This document shows positions 17,401-30,390 of a stretch of DNA of 64,000 nt, piece by piece. The notes beneath the pieces were generated by a model. That model saw only the letters and a program-made list of their open reading frames with translations. It made no database searches and had not been told where the DNA came from. The DNA comes from Kitasatospora cineracea (GTDB taxonomy: Bacteria; Actinomycetota; Actinomycetes; Streptomycetales; Streptomycetaceae). Each line of letters begins with the position of its first letter. Position 1 is the first letter of the stretch. The position numbers and the translations under genes were made by a program. The stretch spans positions 558,001 to 622,000 of the forward strand of contig NZ_RJVJ01000003.1 in NCBI RefSeq assembly GCF_003751605.1. Direction: 5' to 3'.

Positions 17401-20400
17401 GGCGCAGCTGCCGGGCGAACAGCTCCGGGAAGGCGGCGGGCGGCTCGGCCCGCGGGCCGGTGCCCCAGCGCTCCAGCCGGGCCTGCTCGGCCGGGTCGAG
17501 CACCGGGTAGGCGTGCAGCGGCAGGCCGGGGTCGTCGGTGACGGCCCGCAGCAGCCGCACCAGCCGCTCGGCCAGCGCCCGGACGGTGTCGGCGTCGAAC
17601 AGCGCGGTCGCGTAGTCGACGGTGGCGGCCAGGCCCCCGGCGCCGTCCGGGACCGAGCCGTCCGGGGCCGCGCCGTCCGGGGTCGCGACGAAGGTGAAGG
17701 ACAGGTCGAACTTGCTGGCGCCCAGGTCCACCGGCACCGGGCGGACCGCCAGCCCGGGGAGTTCGGCGGGCGCGGCGGGGGAGTGGTTCTGCAGCACCAG
17801 CATGGTCTGGAACAGCGGGTGGTGGTCGGCCCGGGCCGGGTTCAGCAGCTCGACCAGCCGCTCGAACGGCACGTCCTGGTGGGCGTACGCGGCCAGGTCG
17901 AACTCCTTGACGCGGTCCAGGAGTTCACGGAACGTCGGGTCCCCGGACAGGTCGGTGCGCAGCACCAGGGTGTTGACGAAGAAGCCCACCAGGTCGGCGG
18001 TCGCCTCGTCGGTGCGCCCGGCCACCGCGGTGCCCAGCGGGACGTCCTCGCCCGCGCCGTGCCGGTGCAGCAGCAGCGCCAGCGCGGCCTGCAGCACCAT
18101 GAACTCGCTGCACCGCCCGGCCCGGGCCAGCGCGGTGATCCGCCCGGCGGTGGCGGCGTCCACGGTGAAGTGGTGGGTGGCGCCGCCGTGCCCGGCCCCG
18201 GCCGGTCGCGGCCGGTCGCAGGGCAGCTCGATCCGCTCGGGCAGGCCGGCCAGCGCCCCGCGCCAGAAATCCAGCTGACGGGACGCCAGGGACTCCGGGT
18301 CGTCCTCGGCGCCGAGCAGCTCGCGCTGCCACAGCGTGTAGTCGGCGTAGTCGACCGGCGGCGGCGCCCAACCGGGGGCGCCGCCCGCCAGCCGGGCCCG
18401 GTAGGCGGCCCCCAGGTCGCGGAAGAGCGGCGCCAGCGAGGAGCCGTCCGCGGCGATGTGGTGCACCACCAGCACCAGCACGTGCGCGTCGGCGGCCTCC
18501 CGCAGCAGCACCGCCCGCAGCGGGACCTCGCGCTCCACGTCGATCGGCTCGGCGACCGCCGCGGCCACCCGGTCCGCGCACTTGCCCGGCTCGACGTCCT
18601 CCACCGCGAACGGCAGCCGCACCTCGGCGCCCGGCACGATCCGCTGCACCGGCCCGTCCGGCCCGTCCGGCCCCGACGGCCCCGACGGGAAGACGGTGCG
18701 CAGCGCGGCGTGCCGCTCCACCACGTCGTGGCAGGCCAGCCGCAGCGCGTCCACGTCCAGCGGCCCGTCCAGGCGCACCGCGAACGGCACGTGGTAGGTC
18801 GCGGACGGGCCGTCCAGGCGGTGCAGGAACCACAGCCGCTGCTGGGCGGGGGAGAGCGGCAGCCGGGCGGGCCGCGGGCCGCGGCGCAGCGCCGGGCGGG
18901 CCGGGCGCCCGGCGTCGCGCAGGGCCGCGGCGAGCGCCGCGACCGTCGGGTGCTCGAACAGGGTGCGGATCTGCGCCTCGGTGTCCAGCGCGGAGCGGAT
19001 CCGGCCCACCAGCAGCGTCGCCAGCAGCGAATTGCCGCCCAGCGCGAAGAAGTTGTCGTCCGCGCCGACCCGGGGCAGGCCCAGCGTCCCGGCGAACAGC
19101 CCGGCCAGGATCTCCTCCCGGCCCTCCAGCGGCGCCCGGCCGCCGGTCGGCGCGGCCGCCGCGGGGGCGGGCAGCGCGGCCCGGTCGAGCTTGCCGTTGG
19201 CGGTCATCGGCAGCGCCTCCAGCACCACCACCGCCGAGGGCACCAGGTACGCGGGCAGCCGGCCGCCCAGGTACCCGGCCAGCGCCGCCGGGTCCGCGGT
19301 CCGGCCCGCCGCCGGGACGGCGTACCCGACCAGGGCCCGGTCGCCCGGCCGGTCCTCGCGGACCACGACGCAGGCCGCCCGCACCGACGGGTGGGCGCGC
19401 AGCACCGCCTCCACCTCGCCCGGCTCGATCCGGTGGCCGCGCAGCTTCACCTGCTGGTCGGCCCGCCCCACGTAGGCGACGCTCCCGTCCGCGCACCGGC
19501 GCACCAGGTCGCCGGTGCGGTACATCCGGGAGCCCGCCGGGCCCGCCGGGTCGGCGACGAACCGGGCGGCGGTCGCCCCGGGCTGCCCCAGGTAGCCGCG
19601 GGCCACGCCCGGCCCCGCCAGGTACAGCTCGCCCTCCGCGCCGTCCGGCACCGGCCGCAGCGCGCCGTCCAGCACCAGGGCGCGCACCCCGTCCAGCGGC
19701 CGCCCGACCGGCGGCGCCCCGGCCGGGGCGCCCGCGGCGGGCACCCGGTGCAGCAGCGCGAAGGTGGTGGCCTCGGTCGGCCCGTACGCGTTCAGCACCC
19801 GGGTGCCGGGGTGCGCGGCCGCCAGGCGCTGCAGCACCCCCGGCGCGGCCGCCTCGCCGCCGCAGGCCACCAGCCGCAGCAGGCCCAGCGCGCCCGGGTC
19901 GGTCTCGGCGACCACGTTGAACAGCGCCGTGGTCAAGAACGCCGCCCGCACCCCGTCCCGCTCCACCGCCTCGCGCAGCGCCGCCGGCTGCAGCACGCCC
20001 TCCGGCGCCACCACCACCCGGCCGCCGCGCAGCAGCGGCACCCACAGCTCGAAGGTCGCCGCGTCGAACACGTACGCCGAGTGCAGCAGCACCGCCTCGC
20101 CCGCGCCGTCCCCGTCCCAGGTCCGGTCGGCGGCCAGCGCGGCCACGTCCGCGTGCGTGACGCCCACCGCCTTGGGCAGGCCGGTCGAGCCGGAGGTGAA
20201 CATCACGTACGCCAGCCGCCGCCCGCCCGCCGGGGCGGGCAGCGCGCCGGGCCGCTCCGGCGCCCCGGCCAGCACCCGGCCCGCGCCGTCCACGGTCAGC
20301 ACCCGCACCCCGGGCCCCAGCGCCCGCACCCACGGGTGCCCGGCGTTGGCCCCGTCCACCACCAGCAGCCGCGGGGCCGCCGCCGCGGCCACCCGCTCCA

Positions 20401-22069
20401 GCCGCTCGGCCGGCCAGCGCGGGTCCAGCGGCACGTACGCGCCGCCCGCCCGCAGCACCGCCAGCGGCGCGCTGACCTGCGCGGCCGACCGGCCCAGCAG
20501 CAGGCCCACCCCCTCCTCCGGGGCCACCCCGAGACCGGCCAGCGCACCCGCCAACCCGTCCGAAACATCCACGAGTTGACGGTAGGTCAGGTGCTCGCCC
20601 GCCCCGGCCACCGCGACCGCGCCCGGCCGCCCGGCCGCCCGCCGGGCCACCGCCGCCGCCAGGTCGGTGCCCTCGACGCCGGCCGGCAGCGCCGCCCCCG
20701 CGCCCCGGGCCAGCAGCCGCTCCCGCTCGCCCGCCAGCAGCACCGGCAGCGCGTCGGCCCGCCCCGCCAGGCCCCCGCCCAGCACCTCCAGCAACTGCCG
20801 CAGCCGGGCCACCGTCCGCTCCGCCCACGGCCGCTCCAGCACCGAGGGCCGGAAGGCGAAGGTGATCCGCAGCGTCCGGCCCGGCGCCACCGTCAGGGTC
20901 AGCGGGTAGTGCGCGGCGTCGCTGCCCGCCATGCCGGTCACGGCCAGGCCCGGCAGCGCCCGCCCGGCCGCCCGCAGGCCCTCCTGGTCCAGCGGGTAGT
21001 TCTCGAACACCAGCAGGGTGTCGAACAGGGTGTCCAGGCCGGTGGTCGCCGCGATGTCGGTCAGCCCCACGTGCTGGCTGCCCAGCAGCGCGCCCTGCTC
21101 GTCCTGCAACCGGGCCAGCAGCGCCGCCAGGCCCTCGCCCGGCCGCACCGCCAACCGCACCGGCACCGTGTTGATGAACAGGCCGACCATCGACTCGACC
21201 CCGGGCAGCTCCGGCGGCCGCCCCGACACCGTCGTCCCGAACAGCACGTCCGAGCGGCCGGTCAGCCGCGCCAGCAGCAGCCCCCACGCGCCCTGCACCA
21301 GCGTGTTCAGCGTCAGCCGGTGCGCCCGGGCGGTGGCCCGCAGCCGCTCGGCGGCCGCCGCGTCCAGCTCCAGCACCAGCGTCTCGGGCAGCTCGCCCGC
21401 GCCCGCCGCCCCGGCCGCCGCCCGCCCCGCCAGCAGCGTCGGCGCCTCCACCCCGGCCAGCGCCGCCCGCCAGGCGTCCAGCGCCGCGCCCCGGTCCTGC
21501 CCGGCCAGCCAGGCCAGGTAGGAGCGGTACGGGGCGACCCGGGGCAGCCCGGCCGCGTCGCCCCCGCTCCCGTACAGCTCGAACAGCTCGCGCAGCAGCA
21601 GCGGCACCGACCAGCCGTCCAGCAGGACGTGGTGCGCGGTGATCACCAGCCGGTGCCGGTCCGGGCCGGTGCGCAGCAGCGCGAAGCGCATCAGCGGCGG
21701 GGAGGCCAGGTCGAAGCGCCGCACCCGGTCGGCGGCCAGGAACTCCCGCAGCCGCCCCTCCACCGCCGCCGCCCCGCCCCCGGCGGCCGCCAGGTCCTGC
21801 TCGTGCAGCGGCACCGGCACCTCGGCCGCCACCGCCTGCACCGGCTGGTCCAGGTCCTCGTGCAGGAACCCCACCCGCAGGTTGGCGTGCCGCCGCAGCA
21901 GCGCGCCCAGCGCCGCCCGCAGCACCGCCGCGTCCACCCCGCCCTCCAGCGACAGCACGAACTGCGAGGTGTACACGTCCACCGCCTCGGCGTCGTACAG
22001 CGCGTGGAAGAGCATGCCCGCCTGCAACGGCGTCAGCGGCAGTACGTCCTCCAACTGGAACCCGGTCAT
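14489..22069 (-). CDS. NRPS2: C-A-T-C-A-T-R, terminal thioester reductase
   Basis: A 2526-residue dimodular synthetase. The first C domain has HHVLLDG and an N-terminal [15 protein letters not shown], typical of domains acting after an E domain. A5 ([10 protein letters not shown]) reads about DAFFAGATFK, an Ile/Val-like pocket. T5 is GGNSL. The second C has HHIAADG. A6 reads DAWTVAAVCK, a Phe-type code. T6 is GGHSLL. The end (about residue 2170 on) is a reductase with TGASGFLG and Tyr2329-x3-Lys2333 in YAQSKW. It should release the peptide as an aldehyde, possibly then an alcohol. No thioesterase is present. The ATG overlaps the NRPS1 stop (ATGA). Pocket codes were read by eye. Confidence 0.9.
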   Translation of the reverse strand: MTGFQLEDVLPLTPLQAGMLFHALYDAEAVDVYTSQFVLSLEGGVDAAVLRAALGALLRRHANLRVGFLHEDLDQPVQAVAAEVPVPLHEQDLAAAGGGAAAVEGRLREFLAADRVRRFDLASPPLMRFALLRTGPDRHRLVITAHHVLLDGWSVPLLLRELFELYGSGGDAAGLPRVAPYRSYLAWLAGQDRGAALDAWRAALAGVEAPTLLAGRAAAGAAGAGELPETLVLELDAAAAERLRATARAHRLTLNTLVQGAWGLLLARLTGRSDVLFGTTVSGRPPELPGVESMVGLFINTVPVRLAVRPGEGLAALLARLQDEQGALLGSQHVGLTDIAATTGLDTLFDTLLVFENYPLDQEGLRAAGRALPGLAVTGMAGSDAAHYPLTLTVAPGRTLRITFAFRPSVLERPWAERTVARLRQLLEVLGGGLAGRADALPVLLAGERERLLARGAGAALPAGVEGTDLAAAVARRAAGRPGAVAVAGAGEHLTYRQLVDVSDGLAGALAGLGVAPEEGVGLLLGRSAAQVSAPLAVLRAGGAYVPLDPRWPAERLERVAAAAAPRLLVVDGANAGHPWVRALGPGVRVLTVDGAGRVLAGAPERPGALPAPAGGRRLAYVMFTSGSTGLPKAVGVTHADVAALAADRTWDGDGAGEAVLLHSAYVFDAATFELWVPLLRGGRVVVAPEGVLQPAALREAVERDGVRAAFLTTALFNVVAETDPGALGLLRLVACGGEAAAPGVLQRLAAAHPGTRVLNAYGPTEATTFALLHRVPAAGAPAGAPPVGRPLDGVRALVLDGALRPVPDGAEGELYLAGPGVARGYLGQPGATAARFVADPAGPAGSRMYRTGDLVRRCADGSVAYVGRADQQVKLRGHRIEPGEVEAVLRAHPSVRAACVVVREDRPGDRALVGYAVPAAGRTADPAALAGYLGGRLPAYLVPSAVVVLEALPMTANGKLDRAALPAPAAAAPTGGRAPLEGREEILAGLFAGTLGLPRVGADDNFFALGGNSLLATLLVGRIRSALDTEAQIRTLFEHPTVAALAAALRDAGRPARPALRRGPRPARLPLSPAQQRLWFLHRLDGPSATYHVPFAVRLDGPLDVDALRLACHDVVERHAALRTVFPSGPSGPDGPDGPVQRIVPGAEVRLPFAVEDVEPGKCADRVAAAVAEPIDVEREVPLRAVLLREAADAHVLVLVVHHIAADGSSLAPLFRDLGAAYRARLAGGAPGWAPPPVDYADYTLWQRELLGAEDDPESLASRQLDFWRGALAGLPERIELPCDRPRPAGAGHGGATHHFTVDAATAGRITALARAGRCSEFMVLQAALALLLHRHGAGEDVPLGTAVAGRTDEATADLVGFFVNTLVLRTDLSGDPTFRELLDRVKEFDLAAYAHQDVPFERLVELLNPARADHHPLFQTMLVLQNHSPAAPAELPGLAVRPVPVDLGASKFDLSFTFVATPDGAAPDGSVPDGAGGLAATVDYATALFDADTVRALAERLVRLLRAVTDDPGLPLHAYPVLDPAEQARLERWGTGPRAEPPAAFPELFARQLRRTPDAPAVRDPRTTLTYRQLDARAGALARRLTALGVGPEDRVAVALPRDSGLAVALLAVLRAGAAYLPLDPAYPAARLAYMLEDAAPRLLLTTPEVHAGLPGSAVPHLYPDAAGGAPDVPPGPEPAVDPAHPAYVIYTSGSTGRPKGVVVTHRGIAALAGTQRERLRAGDGSRVLQLASVSFDAAFWELCMGLLSGACLELDTREALLPGPALAARVREHGITHLTLPPAALAVLPAGSLPAGTTLVLAGETCPPALARAWAPGRFLVNAYGPTETTVCATMSGFRPAGALPAGERPDRAVPIGVPVDGTRVRVLDARLSPVPPGVVGELYVSGEGLARGYLGRPGLTASRFVADPAGAPGERMYRTGDLARWRRDGQVEYVGRADEQVKLRGFRIEPGEVEAALTALPGVAAACVVVREDRPGDRRLVAYTVPDGPDGAPTDAAELRARLADVLPGHLVPAAYVRLDALPLTPNGKTDRRALPAPEGPATAGRGPRTERERVLCEVFAQTLGLPGVAATDDFFASGGHSLLVVTLAQRIEERCGRRLSLRALFAAPTPEGVARLLDGPAPGSGAGAEAVDWAAEVRLAPDITGTARPRADRPRAVLPAPVPLLTGASGFLGAFLLRDLLEATGGPVDCLVRAADERDGALRLERNLRRYGLWREHYRDLVRPVPGDLGAPGLGLDPQARAALLRRLGPVVHNGARVNFAAGYRELRGANVAGTEELLRLLADSRSPGLHHVSTTGVHPATGGPATVTERTPAGPVEALPDGYAQSKWVAEGLVALARERGLPVTVHRPGRISGDTATGACQDRDLLWQLIKGCLQAGAVPDLPPGSTGWVPVDYVSAAITAFVLAAPAGTGTFHLTHPEPPDLAQVFAAAETLGYRLRTLPADHWRATVAARHDNAAQLFLGETGPAPEPAAARRFDSRRTAEAAARLGVRPAPLTEEVLIRYLSYFRTTGFLPAPGTA

Positions 22070-25000
22070 GCGCGTCCACCCCACTTGTTCTGCAGTCGGT
22101 CGAGTTGGGCCTGGTCCAGCGAGACCAGGGGAAGGTCGGACGGCGTCCAGCCGCCCGCGTCGGGCTGCGCGGAGTGCTCCGCGACCGCCCGCAGCGCCCG
22201 GTCGAAGGCGTCCGCGAGCGCCGCCACGTCCGCCTCCCCGAGCAGGTCGGCGGCCCACGTCCAACGGGCCGTCAGGCGCGGGCCGTCCGGCCCGTCCTCG
22301 GTGTGCGCGTTGACGTCCAGCACGTGGTGCACCGGCATGCCCGGGTCCGCCGGAGCCGGCGCGCCGCCGTCCGGCAGCACCTCCCAGTCCGCCGCCGGGC
22401 CGTCGCCGGGCGCCGGGTGGCGGCCCAGGTAGTTGAAGCCGATCCGCGGCCCGGCCCCGCCGGACAGCCGCCCCCGGGCGGCCGGGTCCAGGTGCCGCAG
22501 CACCCCGTACCCGACGCCGTGGTCCGGCACCGCCCGCAGCTGCTCCTTGACGTTCTTCACCGCCCGGTCCACCAGCCCGGCGTCGAACCGGCCCGGCGCC
22601 CGCGGGTCCAGCGGCCCCGGGTCCAGCAGCACCGGGTACAGGCTGGTGAACCAGCCCACCGTGCGCGACAGGTCCAGGCCCTCGGCGAGCTGCTCGCGCC
22701 CGTGGCTCTCCAGGCCCACCAGCACCCCCGCCCGCCCGTCCGACCCGGACCGCTCCGCCCGCCAGGAACGCACCGCCAGCGCCAGCGCCGTCAGCAGCAC
22801 GTCGTCCACCCCGGCGTGGAACGCCTGCGGCGCCGTGGTCAGCAGCTCCCGGGTGCAGCCGGCCGCCGGACGGGTGGTCAGCGACCGGGTCCGCCCCGCC
22901 GTGTCCCGGGCCGCGTCCAGCGCCCGGGCGCCCAGCGGCGGCTCCTCGGCCCGCGCCACCGCCTCCCACAGCGGCAGCTCGCCCGCCCGGTCCCCGGCCG
23001 CGCCCTGCGCCGCCAGCAGCCGCGCCCAGGCCCGGTACGAGGTGCCCACCGGCGGCAGCACCGCGTCCGGCGCGCCCGACACCGCCCGCCAGGCGGTCGC
23101 CAGGTCCTCGACCAGGATCCGCCAGGACACCGCGTCCACCGCCAGGTGGTGCACCAGCAGCAGCAGCCGCCCGCGCGCGGACGGCCCCGCGTCGCACCAC
23201 ACCGCCTCCAGCACCCCGCCGTGCGTCGGCCGCAGCCGCCCCCGGGCCCGCTCGCCCTCGGCGGCCAGCACCTCCCGCACCCGCGGCTCGGCCAGGCCCG
23301 CCACGTCCAGCCGCACCAGCCGCGGCCCGACCGGCACCGCCCCGCGCGGCAGCGCCTCCAGCGCCGCCGCACCGCCCGCGGCCCGGGTCACCCGCACCCG
23401 CAGCATGTCGTGGTGGTCGACCAGCAGCTGCAGCGCCGCCGCCAGCCGCTCCCGGTCCGCCCCGGCCGGGGTGCGCAGCACCACGGACTGGTGGTAGCCG
23501 TCGGTGGGGCCCGGCCGGTCCAGGAACCAGGCCGCGATCGGGGTCGGCGGCATGGCGCCCGTCCCGTCCCCGGCCGCCGCCGCGGGCACCGCGCCCGCCG
23601 CCCGGGCCACCTCGGCCACCGCCCGCGGCGTCCGGTGCAGGAACACGTCGCGCGGGGTGACCAGCAGCCCCGCCTCCCGGGCCCGGCTGACCAGCTGGAT
23701 CGACAGGATGCTGTCCCCGCCCAGCGCGAAGAAGTCCTCCTCCGGCCCGACCTCCGGCACCCGCAGCACCCCCGCGAACACCTCGCACAGCACCCGCTCC
23801 GGCCCGGCCGCGGGCCGGCCCGCCCCGCTCCCGGCCACCGCCGCCGCGGGCCGCGGCGGATCGGGCAGCGCCCGCCGGTCCGCCTTCCCGCTGGGCAGCA
23901 GCGGCAGCGCCGCCAGCCGCACGAACACCGCCGGCACCAGCGCCGCCGGCAGCACCTGCGCCAGCCGGGCCCGCAGCTCCGCGTCCGACGGCAGCGCGCC
24001 GCCCGCCGCGGGCACCAGGTAGGCCACCAGCCGCTCCGCCCGCACCAGCACGCAGGCCGCGCCCACCCCGTCCAGCGCGGTCAGCGCCGCCTCCACCTCG
24101 CCCGGCTCGATCCGCAGGCCGTGCAGCTTCACCTGGTCGTCGTCGCGCCCCAGGTAGCGCAGCAGCCCGTCCGCGCCCCGCCGCACCAGGTCGCCGGTGC
24201 GGTACATCCGCGTCCCGTCCGCCGCGAACGGGTCCGCCACGAACCGGGACCCGGTCAGCGCCGCCCGCCCCAGGTAGCCGCGGGCCAGGCCCGCACCCGC
24301 CAGGTACAGCTCGCCCACCGCCCCCGGCGGCACCGGCCCCAGGGCGTCGTCCAGCACGTACGCCCGCAGGTTGTCCACCGGACGCCCCAGCGGCACGCCG
24401 CCCGCCCCGTCCTCCGCGGGCCGCCAGCGGTGCGCGGTGGCGTCGATGGTCGCCTCGGTCGGCCCGTACAGGTTGTGCACCGCCACGCCCCAGGCCCGCG
24501 CGGCCCGCCCGGCCAGCGCCCCGGTCAGCGGCTCGCCGCCGCACAGCACCGCCCGCAGCGCGGCCGGCGCCGCCTCCCGCTCCGTCTCGCCCAGCACCAG
24601 CGCCAGCAGCGACGGCACGAACTGGGCCACCGTCACGCCCTCGGCGCGCATCCGGGCCAGCAGCCCGGCCGGGTCGTGGTTCAGCTCCGGCGGCACCGGG
24701 CAGGTCGCCCCGCCGTGCAGCAGCGGCAGCCAGGTCTCCCACACCGAGGCGTCGAAACTCGGCGAGGTCCTGGCCAGCACCCGGTCCGCCCCGGTCAGGC
24801 CCAGGTGCCCGGCCAGCCACGCCATGTGGTTGACCAGCCCCGCGTGGGTGACCAGCACCCCCTTGGGACGGCCGGTGGAACCCGAGGTGTGGATCACGTA
24901 CGCGGCGTCCAGCGGCGCCGGGTCCACCAGCGCCACCTCCGGGACCTCCCCGGCCCCGTCCGGCGCCCCGCCGCCGTCCAGCGCCAGCACCGGCACCGGC

Positions 25001-28000
25001 AGCTCCGGCAGCGCCGCCAGCACCCCCGCCGGGGCCAGCAGCAGCACCGGCCGGGCGTCCTCCACCACGAACCGCAGCCGCCCCGCCGGGTACTGCGGGT
25101 CCAGCGGCAGCCACGCCGCGCCCGCCTTCGCCACCGCCAGCATCGCCACCACCTGCTCCGCGGTGCCCGGCATCGCCAGCGCCACCACGTCCCCGCGCCG
25201 CACCCCGCGCCCGCGCAGCCGCCGCGCCAGCGCGTCCGAACGCGCGTCCAGCTCCGCGAAGGTCAACGACGCCGCGCCGGCCCGCACCGCGAGCGCGTCC
25301 GGGGTGCGCGCGCACTGCGCCCGGAACGCCCCCGGCACCGACCGCTCCGCCACCGCCCGCACCGGCCCGCGGGCCGCCTCGGCCAGCGCCGCCCGCTCCG
25401 CGCCGTCCAGCACCGGCACCGCGCCCACCCGCAGCCCCGGATCGGCCGCCAGCACGCCCAGCAGCCGCACCAGCCGCTCCGCCAGCGCCCGCGCCGTGGC
25501 CGGCTCGAACAGGTCCGCGGCGAACTCCAGCGTCCCGTCCAGCCCCAGCGGGCGGCCCCGCCCGTCCCGGCGCTCGGCGAAGGTGAAGGTCAGGTCGAAC
25601 TTGCTGATCCCGGTGCGCACCGGCTGCTGCGCCACCACCAGCCCCGGCAGCTCCAGCTCCGCCCCGGCGTTGTTCTGCAGCGCCAGCATCACCTGGAACA
25701 GCGGGTGGCGGCTCTCGGTCCGCTCCGGCTCCAGCGCGTCCACCAGCCGCTCGAACGGCACGTCCTGGTGCGCGTACGCCGCCAGGTCGAACTCCCGCAC
25801 CCGGTCCAGCACCTGCTCGAACGTCGGGTCCCCCGACAGGTCGGTGCGCAGCACCAGCGTGTTCACGAAGAAGCCCACCAGCTCGTCCAGCGCCTCGTCG
25901 GTGCGCCCCGCCACCGGCGTGCCCAGGGCGATGTCCTCGCCCGCGCCGTGCCGGTGCAGCAGCACCGCCAGCGCCCCCTGCAGCACCATGAACAGGCTGC
26001 AGCCGCGCGAGCGGGCCAGCGCGTCCAGCGCCCGGTGGGTGTCCGGGTCCACCGGGAAGGCGAACGCGTCGCCCCGGTGCGAGGCCACCGCCGGCCGCGG
26101 CCGGTCCACCGGCAGCTCCAGCACGTCCGGCAGATCCGCCAACGCCTCCTCCCAGAACGCCAGCTGACGCGCCGCCAGCCCCGCCGGGTCGCCCTCGTCG
26201 CCCAGCAGGGCGCGCTGCCACAGCGTGTAGTCCGCGTACTGCACCGGCAGCTCCGCCCAGCCCGGCGCCCGCCCCGCCGACCGGGCCCGGTACGCCGCGC
26301 CCAGGTCCCGGGACAGCGGCGCCAGCGACCAGCCGTCGCCCGCGACGTGGTGCACCAGCAGCACCAGCACGTGCGCGTCCGGCCCCAGCCGCAGCAGCCG
26401 GGCCCGCACCGGGCGCTGCACCGCCACGTCGAAGGCGTACGCCGTCTCGGCCGCCAGCACCGCGTCCAGCTGCGCCGGGTCCACCTCCCGCGGCGTCAGG
26501 TCCAGGTCCGCGCCCGCCGCGTCCAGCACCACCTGCCGGGGCACGCCCCCCGTCTCCGGGAAGACCGTGCGCAGGCTCTCGTGCCGCCCCACCACGTCGG
26601 TCAGCGCCCGGCCCAGCGCCGCCGCGTCCAGCGGCCCGTCCAGCCGCAGCACCAGCGGCACGTTGTACGTCGCGCTCGGCCCCTCGAAGCGGTGCAGGAA
26701 CCACAGCCGCTGCTGCGCGTACGACAGCGGCAGCGGATCGGGCCGCCCGGCCGCCCGCTCCAGCCGGGGCCGCTCGGCCCGCGCACCGTCCAGCGCCGCC
26801 GCCAGCGCGGCCGGCGTCGGGTGCTCGAAGACCGTCCGCACCTCGGTGTCCACGTCCAGCACCGAGCGCAGCCGGGCCGCCAGCCGGGTCGCCAGCAGCG
26901 AGTGCCCGCCCAGCGCGAAGAAGTCCTCGTCCGCACCGACCGACGCCCGGCCCAGCAGGTCCGCGAACAGCCCGCACACCAGCTCCTCGCGGGCCGTGCG
27001 CGGCGCCCGCCCCGCCCCGGCGCCCGCCCCGTCCTCGGGCACCGGCAGCGCCGCCCGGTCCACCTTCCCGTTCGGGTTCAGCGGGAACGCCGCCAGCAGC
27101 ACCACCGCCGCCGGCACCATGTACCCCGGCAGCACCCGGCCCACCGCCCGCGCCAGCTCCGCCGGCCGCGGCGCGGCCCCGGCCGCCGGGACGACGTACG
27201 CCACCAGCCGCCGGTCGCCCGGCACGTCCTCGCGCACCAGCACGAACGCGTCCGCGACCTCCGGCAGCGCCGCCAGCACGCCCTCGATCTCGCCCGGCTC
27301 CACCCGGTAGCCGCGCAGCTTCACCTGCCCGTCGGCCCGGGCGACGTACGCCACCTCCCCGTCCGCCGTCCAGCGCACCAGGTCGCCGGTGCGGTACATC
27401 CGCGAGCCGTCCGCCGCGAACGGGTCCGCCACGAACCGCTCCGCGCTCGCCCCCGGCCGGCCCAGGTAGCCGCGCGCCACGCCCCGGCCCGCCAGGTACA
27501 ACTCGCCCACCACGCCCGGCGCGACCTGGTTCAGCGCCGCGTCCAGCACGTGCAGCCGCATCCCGTCCAGCGGCCGCCCGATCGGCGGCGGACCGGCCGG
27601 CAGCCCGGGGGAGACCCGGTGGCGGGTGGCGAACGTGGTCGTCTCGGTCGGCCCGTACACGTGCAGCACCGCCGTGTCCGGCGCGGTCGCCGCCACCCGC
27701 TGCATCGCGTCCGGCGAGGCCAGCTCCCCGCCCGCGCACACCACCCGCAGGCCCGCGAACGCCCCCGGGTCGGTCTCCGCCACCACGTTGAACAGCGCCG
27801 TGGTCAGGAACAGCGCCGTCACCCCCTGCTCGTGCACCGCCACGTCCAGCGTCCGGGCCTCCAGCAGCCCCGGCGGGGCGACCACCACCCGGCCGCCGTT
27901 CAGCAGCGGCGCCCAGACCTCGAACGTCGAGGCGTCGAAGACGTACGCCGAGTGCATCAGCACCGCGTCCACCGCCCCGTCCGCCCACGCCCCGTCCGCG

Positions 28001-28671
28001 GCCAGCGCCGCCACGTCCGCGTGGCTCACCCCGACGCCCTTGGGCAGACCGGTCGAACCCGAGGTGAACATCACGTACGCCAGCGCCTCCGGGCCCGCCA
28101 CCCGGGCCGGACGCCCCGGCCGCGGCGGCGCGCCGCGCAGCACCCGCCCGCACCGGTCCAGCACCACCACCGGCAGGCCCCGCTCCGCCACCCACGGCGA
28201 CCCGGCCCCCTCCTCGTCCACCAGCAGCAGCCGCAGCCCCGCCACCTGCGCCACCCGGTCCAACCGCTCGCCCGGCCAGCGCGCGTCCAGCGGCACGTAC
28301 ACCGCCGCCGCCCGCACCGCCCCCAGCGAGGCCGTCACCTGCGCCGCCGAACGCCCCAGCAGCACCCCCACCCGGTCCTCCGGACCCACCCCGTGCCCGG
28401 CCAGCACCCCCGCCAACTCCGCCGACAGCCCGTCCAGTTCGCGGTAGCTCAGCACCCCGCCGCCGTCCACCACGGCCGGCGCGCCCGGCGCGTGCCGGAC
28501 CTGCCGGCCGAACAGCGCGGGCAGCGTCCCCGCCACCGCCGAACCCGGCCCCGAGGGCAGCTCCCGCGCCGTGCCCCAGCGCGACAGCCGCAGGTGCTCC
28601 CCGGCCGTCAGCAGGTCGTACCCTGACACCCGCCGGTCCGGCTCGGCCGCCACCAGCTCCAGCAGCCGCAC
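22066..28671 (-). CDS. NRPS1, 3' open part: A3-T3-C4-A4-T4-E
   Basis: A continuous frame giving A3 (core near 28050, code about DAFFCGVTFK, Ile/Val-like), T3 (GGHSLL), C4 with HHVAGDG, A4 (core near 24880, code about DAWQLGLIDK, closest to Gln types), T4 with GGDSI, and a complete epimerization domain with [25 protein letters not shown] and FNYLGR. The GGDSI carrier followed by E predicts a D-configured fourth residue. The tail [14 protein letters not shown] is a typical docking helix for handing the chain to NRPS2, whose ATG overlaps this stop. The frame opens mid-domain at 28671, so it is not an independent gene: it is the continuation of the 36609 gene after the frameshift cluster. Confidence 0.85.
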   Translation of the reverse strand: MRLLELVAAEPDRRVSGYDLLTAGEHLRLSRWGTARELPSGPGSAVAGTLPALFGRQVRHAPGAPAVVDGGGVLSYRELDGLSAELAGVLAGHGVGPEDRVGVLLGRSAAQVTASLGAVRAAAVYVPLDARWPGERLDRVAQVAGLRLLLVDEEGAGSPWVAERGLPVVVLDRCGRVLRGAPPRPGRPARVAGPEALAYVMFTSGSTGLPKGVGVSHADVAALAADGAWADGAVDAVLMHSAYVFDASTFEVWAPLLNGGRVVVAPPGLLEARTLDVAVHEQGVTALFLTTALFNVVAETDPGAFAGLRVVCAGGELASPDAMQRVAATAPDTAVLHVYGPTETTTFATRHRVSPGLPAGPPPIGRPLDGMRLHVLDAALNQVAPGVVGELYLAGRGVARGYLGRPGASAERFVADPFAADGSRMYRTGDLVRWTADGEVAYVARADGQVKLRGYRVEPGEIEGVLAALPEVADAFVLVREDVPGDRRLVAYVVPAAGAAPRPAELARAVGRVLPGYMVPAAVVLLAAFPLNPNGKVDRAALPVPEDGAGAGAGRAPRTAREELVCGLFADLLGRASVGADEDFFALGGHSLLATRLAARLRSVLDVDTEVRTVFEHPTPAALAAALDGARAERPRLERAAGRPDPLPLSYAQQRLWFLHRFEGPSATYNVPLVLRLDGPLDAAALGRALTDVVGRHESLRTVFPETGGVPRQVVLDAAGADLDLTPREVDPAQLDAVLAAETAYAFDVAVQRPVRARLLRLGPDAHVLVLLVHHVAGDGWSLAPLSRDLGAAYRARSAGRAPGWAELPVQYADYTLWQRALLGDEGDPAGLAARQLAFWEEALADLPDVLELPVDRPRPAVASHRGDAFAFPVDPDTHRALDALARSRGCSLFMVLQGALAVLLHRHGAGEDIALGTPVAGRTDEALDELVGFFVNTLVLRTDLSGDPTFEQVLDRVREFDLAAYAHQDVPFERLVDALEPERTESRHPLFQVMLALQNNAGAELELPGLVVAQQPVRTGISKFDLTFTFAERRDGRGRPLGLDGTLEFAADLFEPATARALAERLVRLLGVLAADPGLRVGAVPVLDGAERAALAEAARGPVRAVAERSVPGAFRAQCARTPDALAVRAGAASLTFAELDARSDALARRLRGRGVRRGDVVALAMPGTAEQVVAMLAVAKAGAAWLPLDPQYPAGRLRFVVEDARPVLLLAPAGVLAALPELPVPVLALDGGGAPDGAGEVPEVALVDPAPLDAAYVIHTSGSTGRPKGVLVTHAGLVNHMAWLAGHLGLTGADRVLARTSPSFDASVWETWLPLLHGGATCPVPPELNHDPAGLLARMRAEGVTVAQFVPSLLALVLGETEREAAPAALRAVLCGGEPLTGALAGRAARAWGVAVHNLYGPTEATIDATAHRWRPAEDGAGGVPLGRPVDNLRAYVLDDALGPVPPGAVGELYLAGAGLARGYLGRAALTGSRFVADPFAADGTRMYRTGDLVRRGADGLLRYLGRDDDQVKLHGLRIEPGEVEAALTALDGVGAACVLVRAERLVAYLVPAAGGALPSDAELRARLAQVLPAALVPAVFVRLAALPLLPSGKADRRALPDPPRPAAAVAGSGAGRPAAGPERVLCEVFAGVLRVPEVGPEEDFFALGGDSILSIQLVSRAREAGLLVTPRDVFLHRTPRAVAEVARAAGAVPAAAAGDGTGAMPPTPIAAWFLDRPGPTDGYHQSVVLRTPAGADRERLAAALQLLVDHHDMLRVRVTRAAGGAAALEALPRGAVPVGPRLVRLDVAGLAEPRVREVLAAEGERARGRLRPTHGGVLEAVWCDAGPSARGRLLLLVHHLAVDAVSWRILVEDLATAWRAVSGAPDAVLPPVGTSYRAWARLLAAQGAAGDRAGELPLWEAVARAEEPPLGARALDAARDTAGRTRSLTTRPAAGCTRELLTTAPQAFHAGVDDVLLTALALAVRSWRAERSGSDGRAGVLVGLESHGREQLAEGLDLSRTVGWFTSLYPVLLDPGPLDPRAPGRFDAGLVDRAVKNVKEQLRAVPDHGVGYGVLRHLDPAARGRLSGGAGPRIGFNYLGRHPAPGDGPAADWEVLPDGGAPAPADPGMPVHHVLDVNAHTEDGPDGPRLTARWTWAADLLGEADVAALADAFDRALRAVAEHSAQPDAGGWTPSDLPLVSLDQAQLDRLQNKWGGRA

Positions 28672-30390
28672 CAGCCGGGCCGCCAGCGCCTCGGCCGTCG
28701 AACGGTCGAACAGCGCGGTGGCGTACTCCAGCCCCGCGGCCAGCCCGCCCGCCCCGGCGGCTCCGGCGCCGCCCGCCCCGGTGCTCCGGCGTCCCCGGCG
28801 CCCCCGGTGTCCTCGGCGAAGGAGAAGGTCAGGTCGAACTTGCTCAGCCCGTTGTGCACCAGCCGCTGCTCCACCGCCAGCCCCGGCAGCTCCGGCCGGG
28901 CCGCCCGCTGGTTCTGCAGCACCACCACGGTCTGGAACAGCGGGTGGTGGTCCCGGGCCCGCACCGGGTTCAGTTCCTCCACCAGCCGCTCGAACGGCAC
29001 GTCCTGGTGCGCGAACGCCGCCAGGTCGAACTCCCGCACCCGGCCCAGCAGTTCACGGAACGTCGGATCCCCGACAGGTCGGTGCGCAGCACCAGCGTGT
29101 TCACGAAGAACCCCACCAGGTCCGCCAGCGCCTCGTCGGTCCGCCCCGCCACCGGCGCCCCCAGCGGCACGTCCTCGCCCGCCCCGTGCCGGGACAGCAG
29201 CGCCGCCACCGCCGCCCGCAGCACCATGAACAGCGTCCCGCCCGCCGACCGCGCCAACCCCAGCAGCGCCGCGTGCAGCGCCGGCGGCACCTCGAACTCC
29301 ACCACGCCCCGCGCGGATCCGCCACCGCCGGCCGCGGCCGGTCCCACGGCAGCTCCACCAGCCCCGGCAGCCCCGCCAACGCCCCCCGCCAGTGCGCCAA
29401 CTGCTCCCGCAGCAGCGCCCCGTCCTCCCGCAGCAGCTCGCGCTGCCAGCACGCGTAGTCCGCGTACTGCAACGCCCGCCCCGCCGCCGGCTCCGGAACG
29501 CCGCCCGCCAGCCGGGCCCGGTAGGCCGCCCCCAGGTCCCGCACCAGCGGCCCCAGCGACCAGCCGTCCCCCGCGATGTGGTGCAGCACCAGCACCAGCA
29601 CGTGGTGCTCCGGCGCCGGCCCGCAGCAGCCGCACCCGCAGCGGCGGGTCCACCAGCACGTCGAACGGCTCGCCGACCGCCGCCAGCACCGCCGCCTCCA
29701 GGTCCTTCGGCGCCGTGCTCTCCACCGGCGGACGCGGCACCGCCACCGCCGCGTCCAGCACCACCTGGTGCGGCACCCCGTCCCGCTCCGGGAACACCGT
29801 GCGCAGCGACTCGTGCCGCCCCACCACGTCCAGCAGCGCCCCGCCCAGCGCCTCCGGGTCCAGCGCACCGCGCAACTCCAGCACCAGCGGCAGGTTGTAC
29901 GCCGAACCCGGCCCCTCCATCCGGTTCAGGAACCACAGCCGGCCCTGCGCGAACGACAGCGGCACCGGACCGGACCGCTCCACCGCCCGCACCGGCGGCC
30001 GGCCCGACTCCGCGGCCGGCTCCAGCACCCGCGCCAGCGCCGCCGCCGTCGGGTGCTCGAACAGCGTGCGGACAGCCAGCTCCGCGCCCAGCACCGACCG
30101 CACCCGGCCCACCACCCGCATCGCCAGCAGCGAGTGCCCGCCCAGCTCGAAGAAGCCCTCCTCCGGCCCGACCTCCGCCCGCTCCAGCACCTCCGCGAAG
30201 ATCCCCGCCAACAGCTCCTCGCGCACCGTGCGCGGCGCCCGCCCCGCCCCGGCGCCCCCGGCCCCCTCCGCGGGCACCGGCAGCGCCGACCGGTCCACCT
30301 TCCCGTTGGGCAGCACCGGCAGCGCCTCCAGCACCACCACCGCCTCCGGCACCAGGTACCCGGGCAGCACCCCGGCCAGCGCCCCCGCAA
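28671..30390 (-). pseudogene. NRPS1, frameshifted middle part: end of A2, T2, C3
   Basis: Conserved NRPS sequence continues through this stretch but jumps frame about five times. Near 30384 a C-run looks one base short, near 29615 one base looks extra, and near 29309, 29073 and 28790 one base looks missing. Each piece reads as good protein in its own frame: [13 protein letters not shown] for T2, HHIAGDGWS for C3, then [17 protein letters not shown]. With corrections the gene runs unbroken from 36609 to 22066, about 4848 residues. At 29073 the parallel module near 32370 has the missing G, which supports a recent deletion or a consensus error. If real, NRPS1 would be split and the pathway dead. 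Confidence 0.7.

Noticed and set aside
14411-28626. Very long open frames on the plus strand opposite the NRPS genes
   Set aside because: They are Arg/Gln/Pro/His-rich translations of high-GC antisense DNA without any family motif; the minus strand carries full NRPS domains with correct motifs and order.
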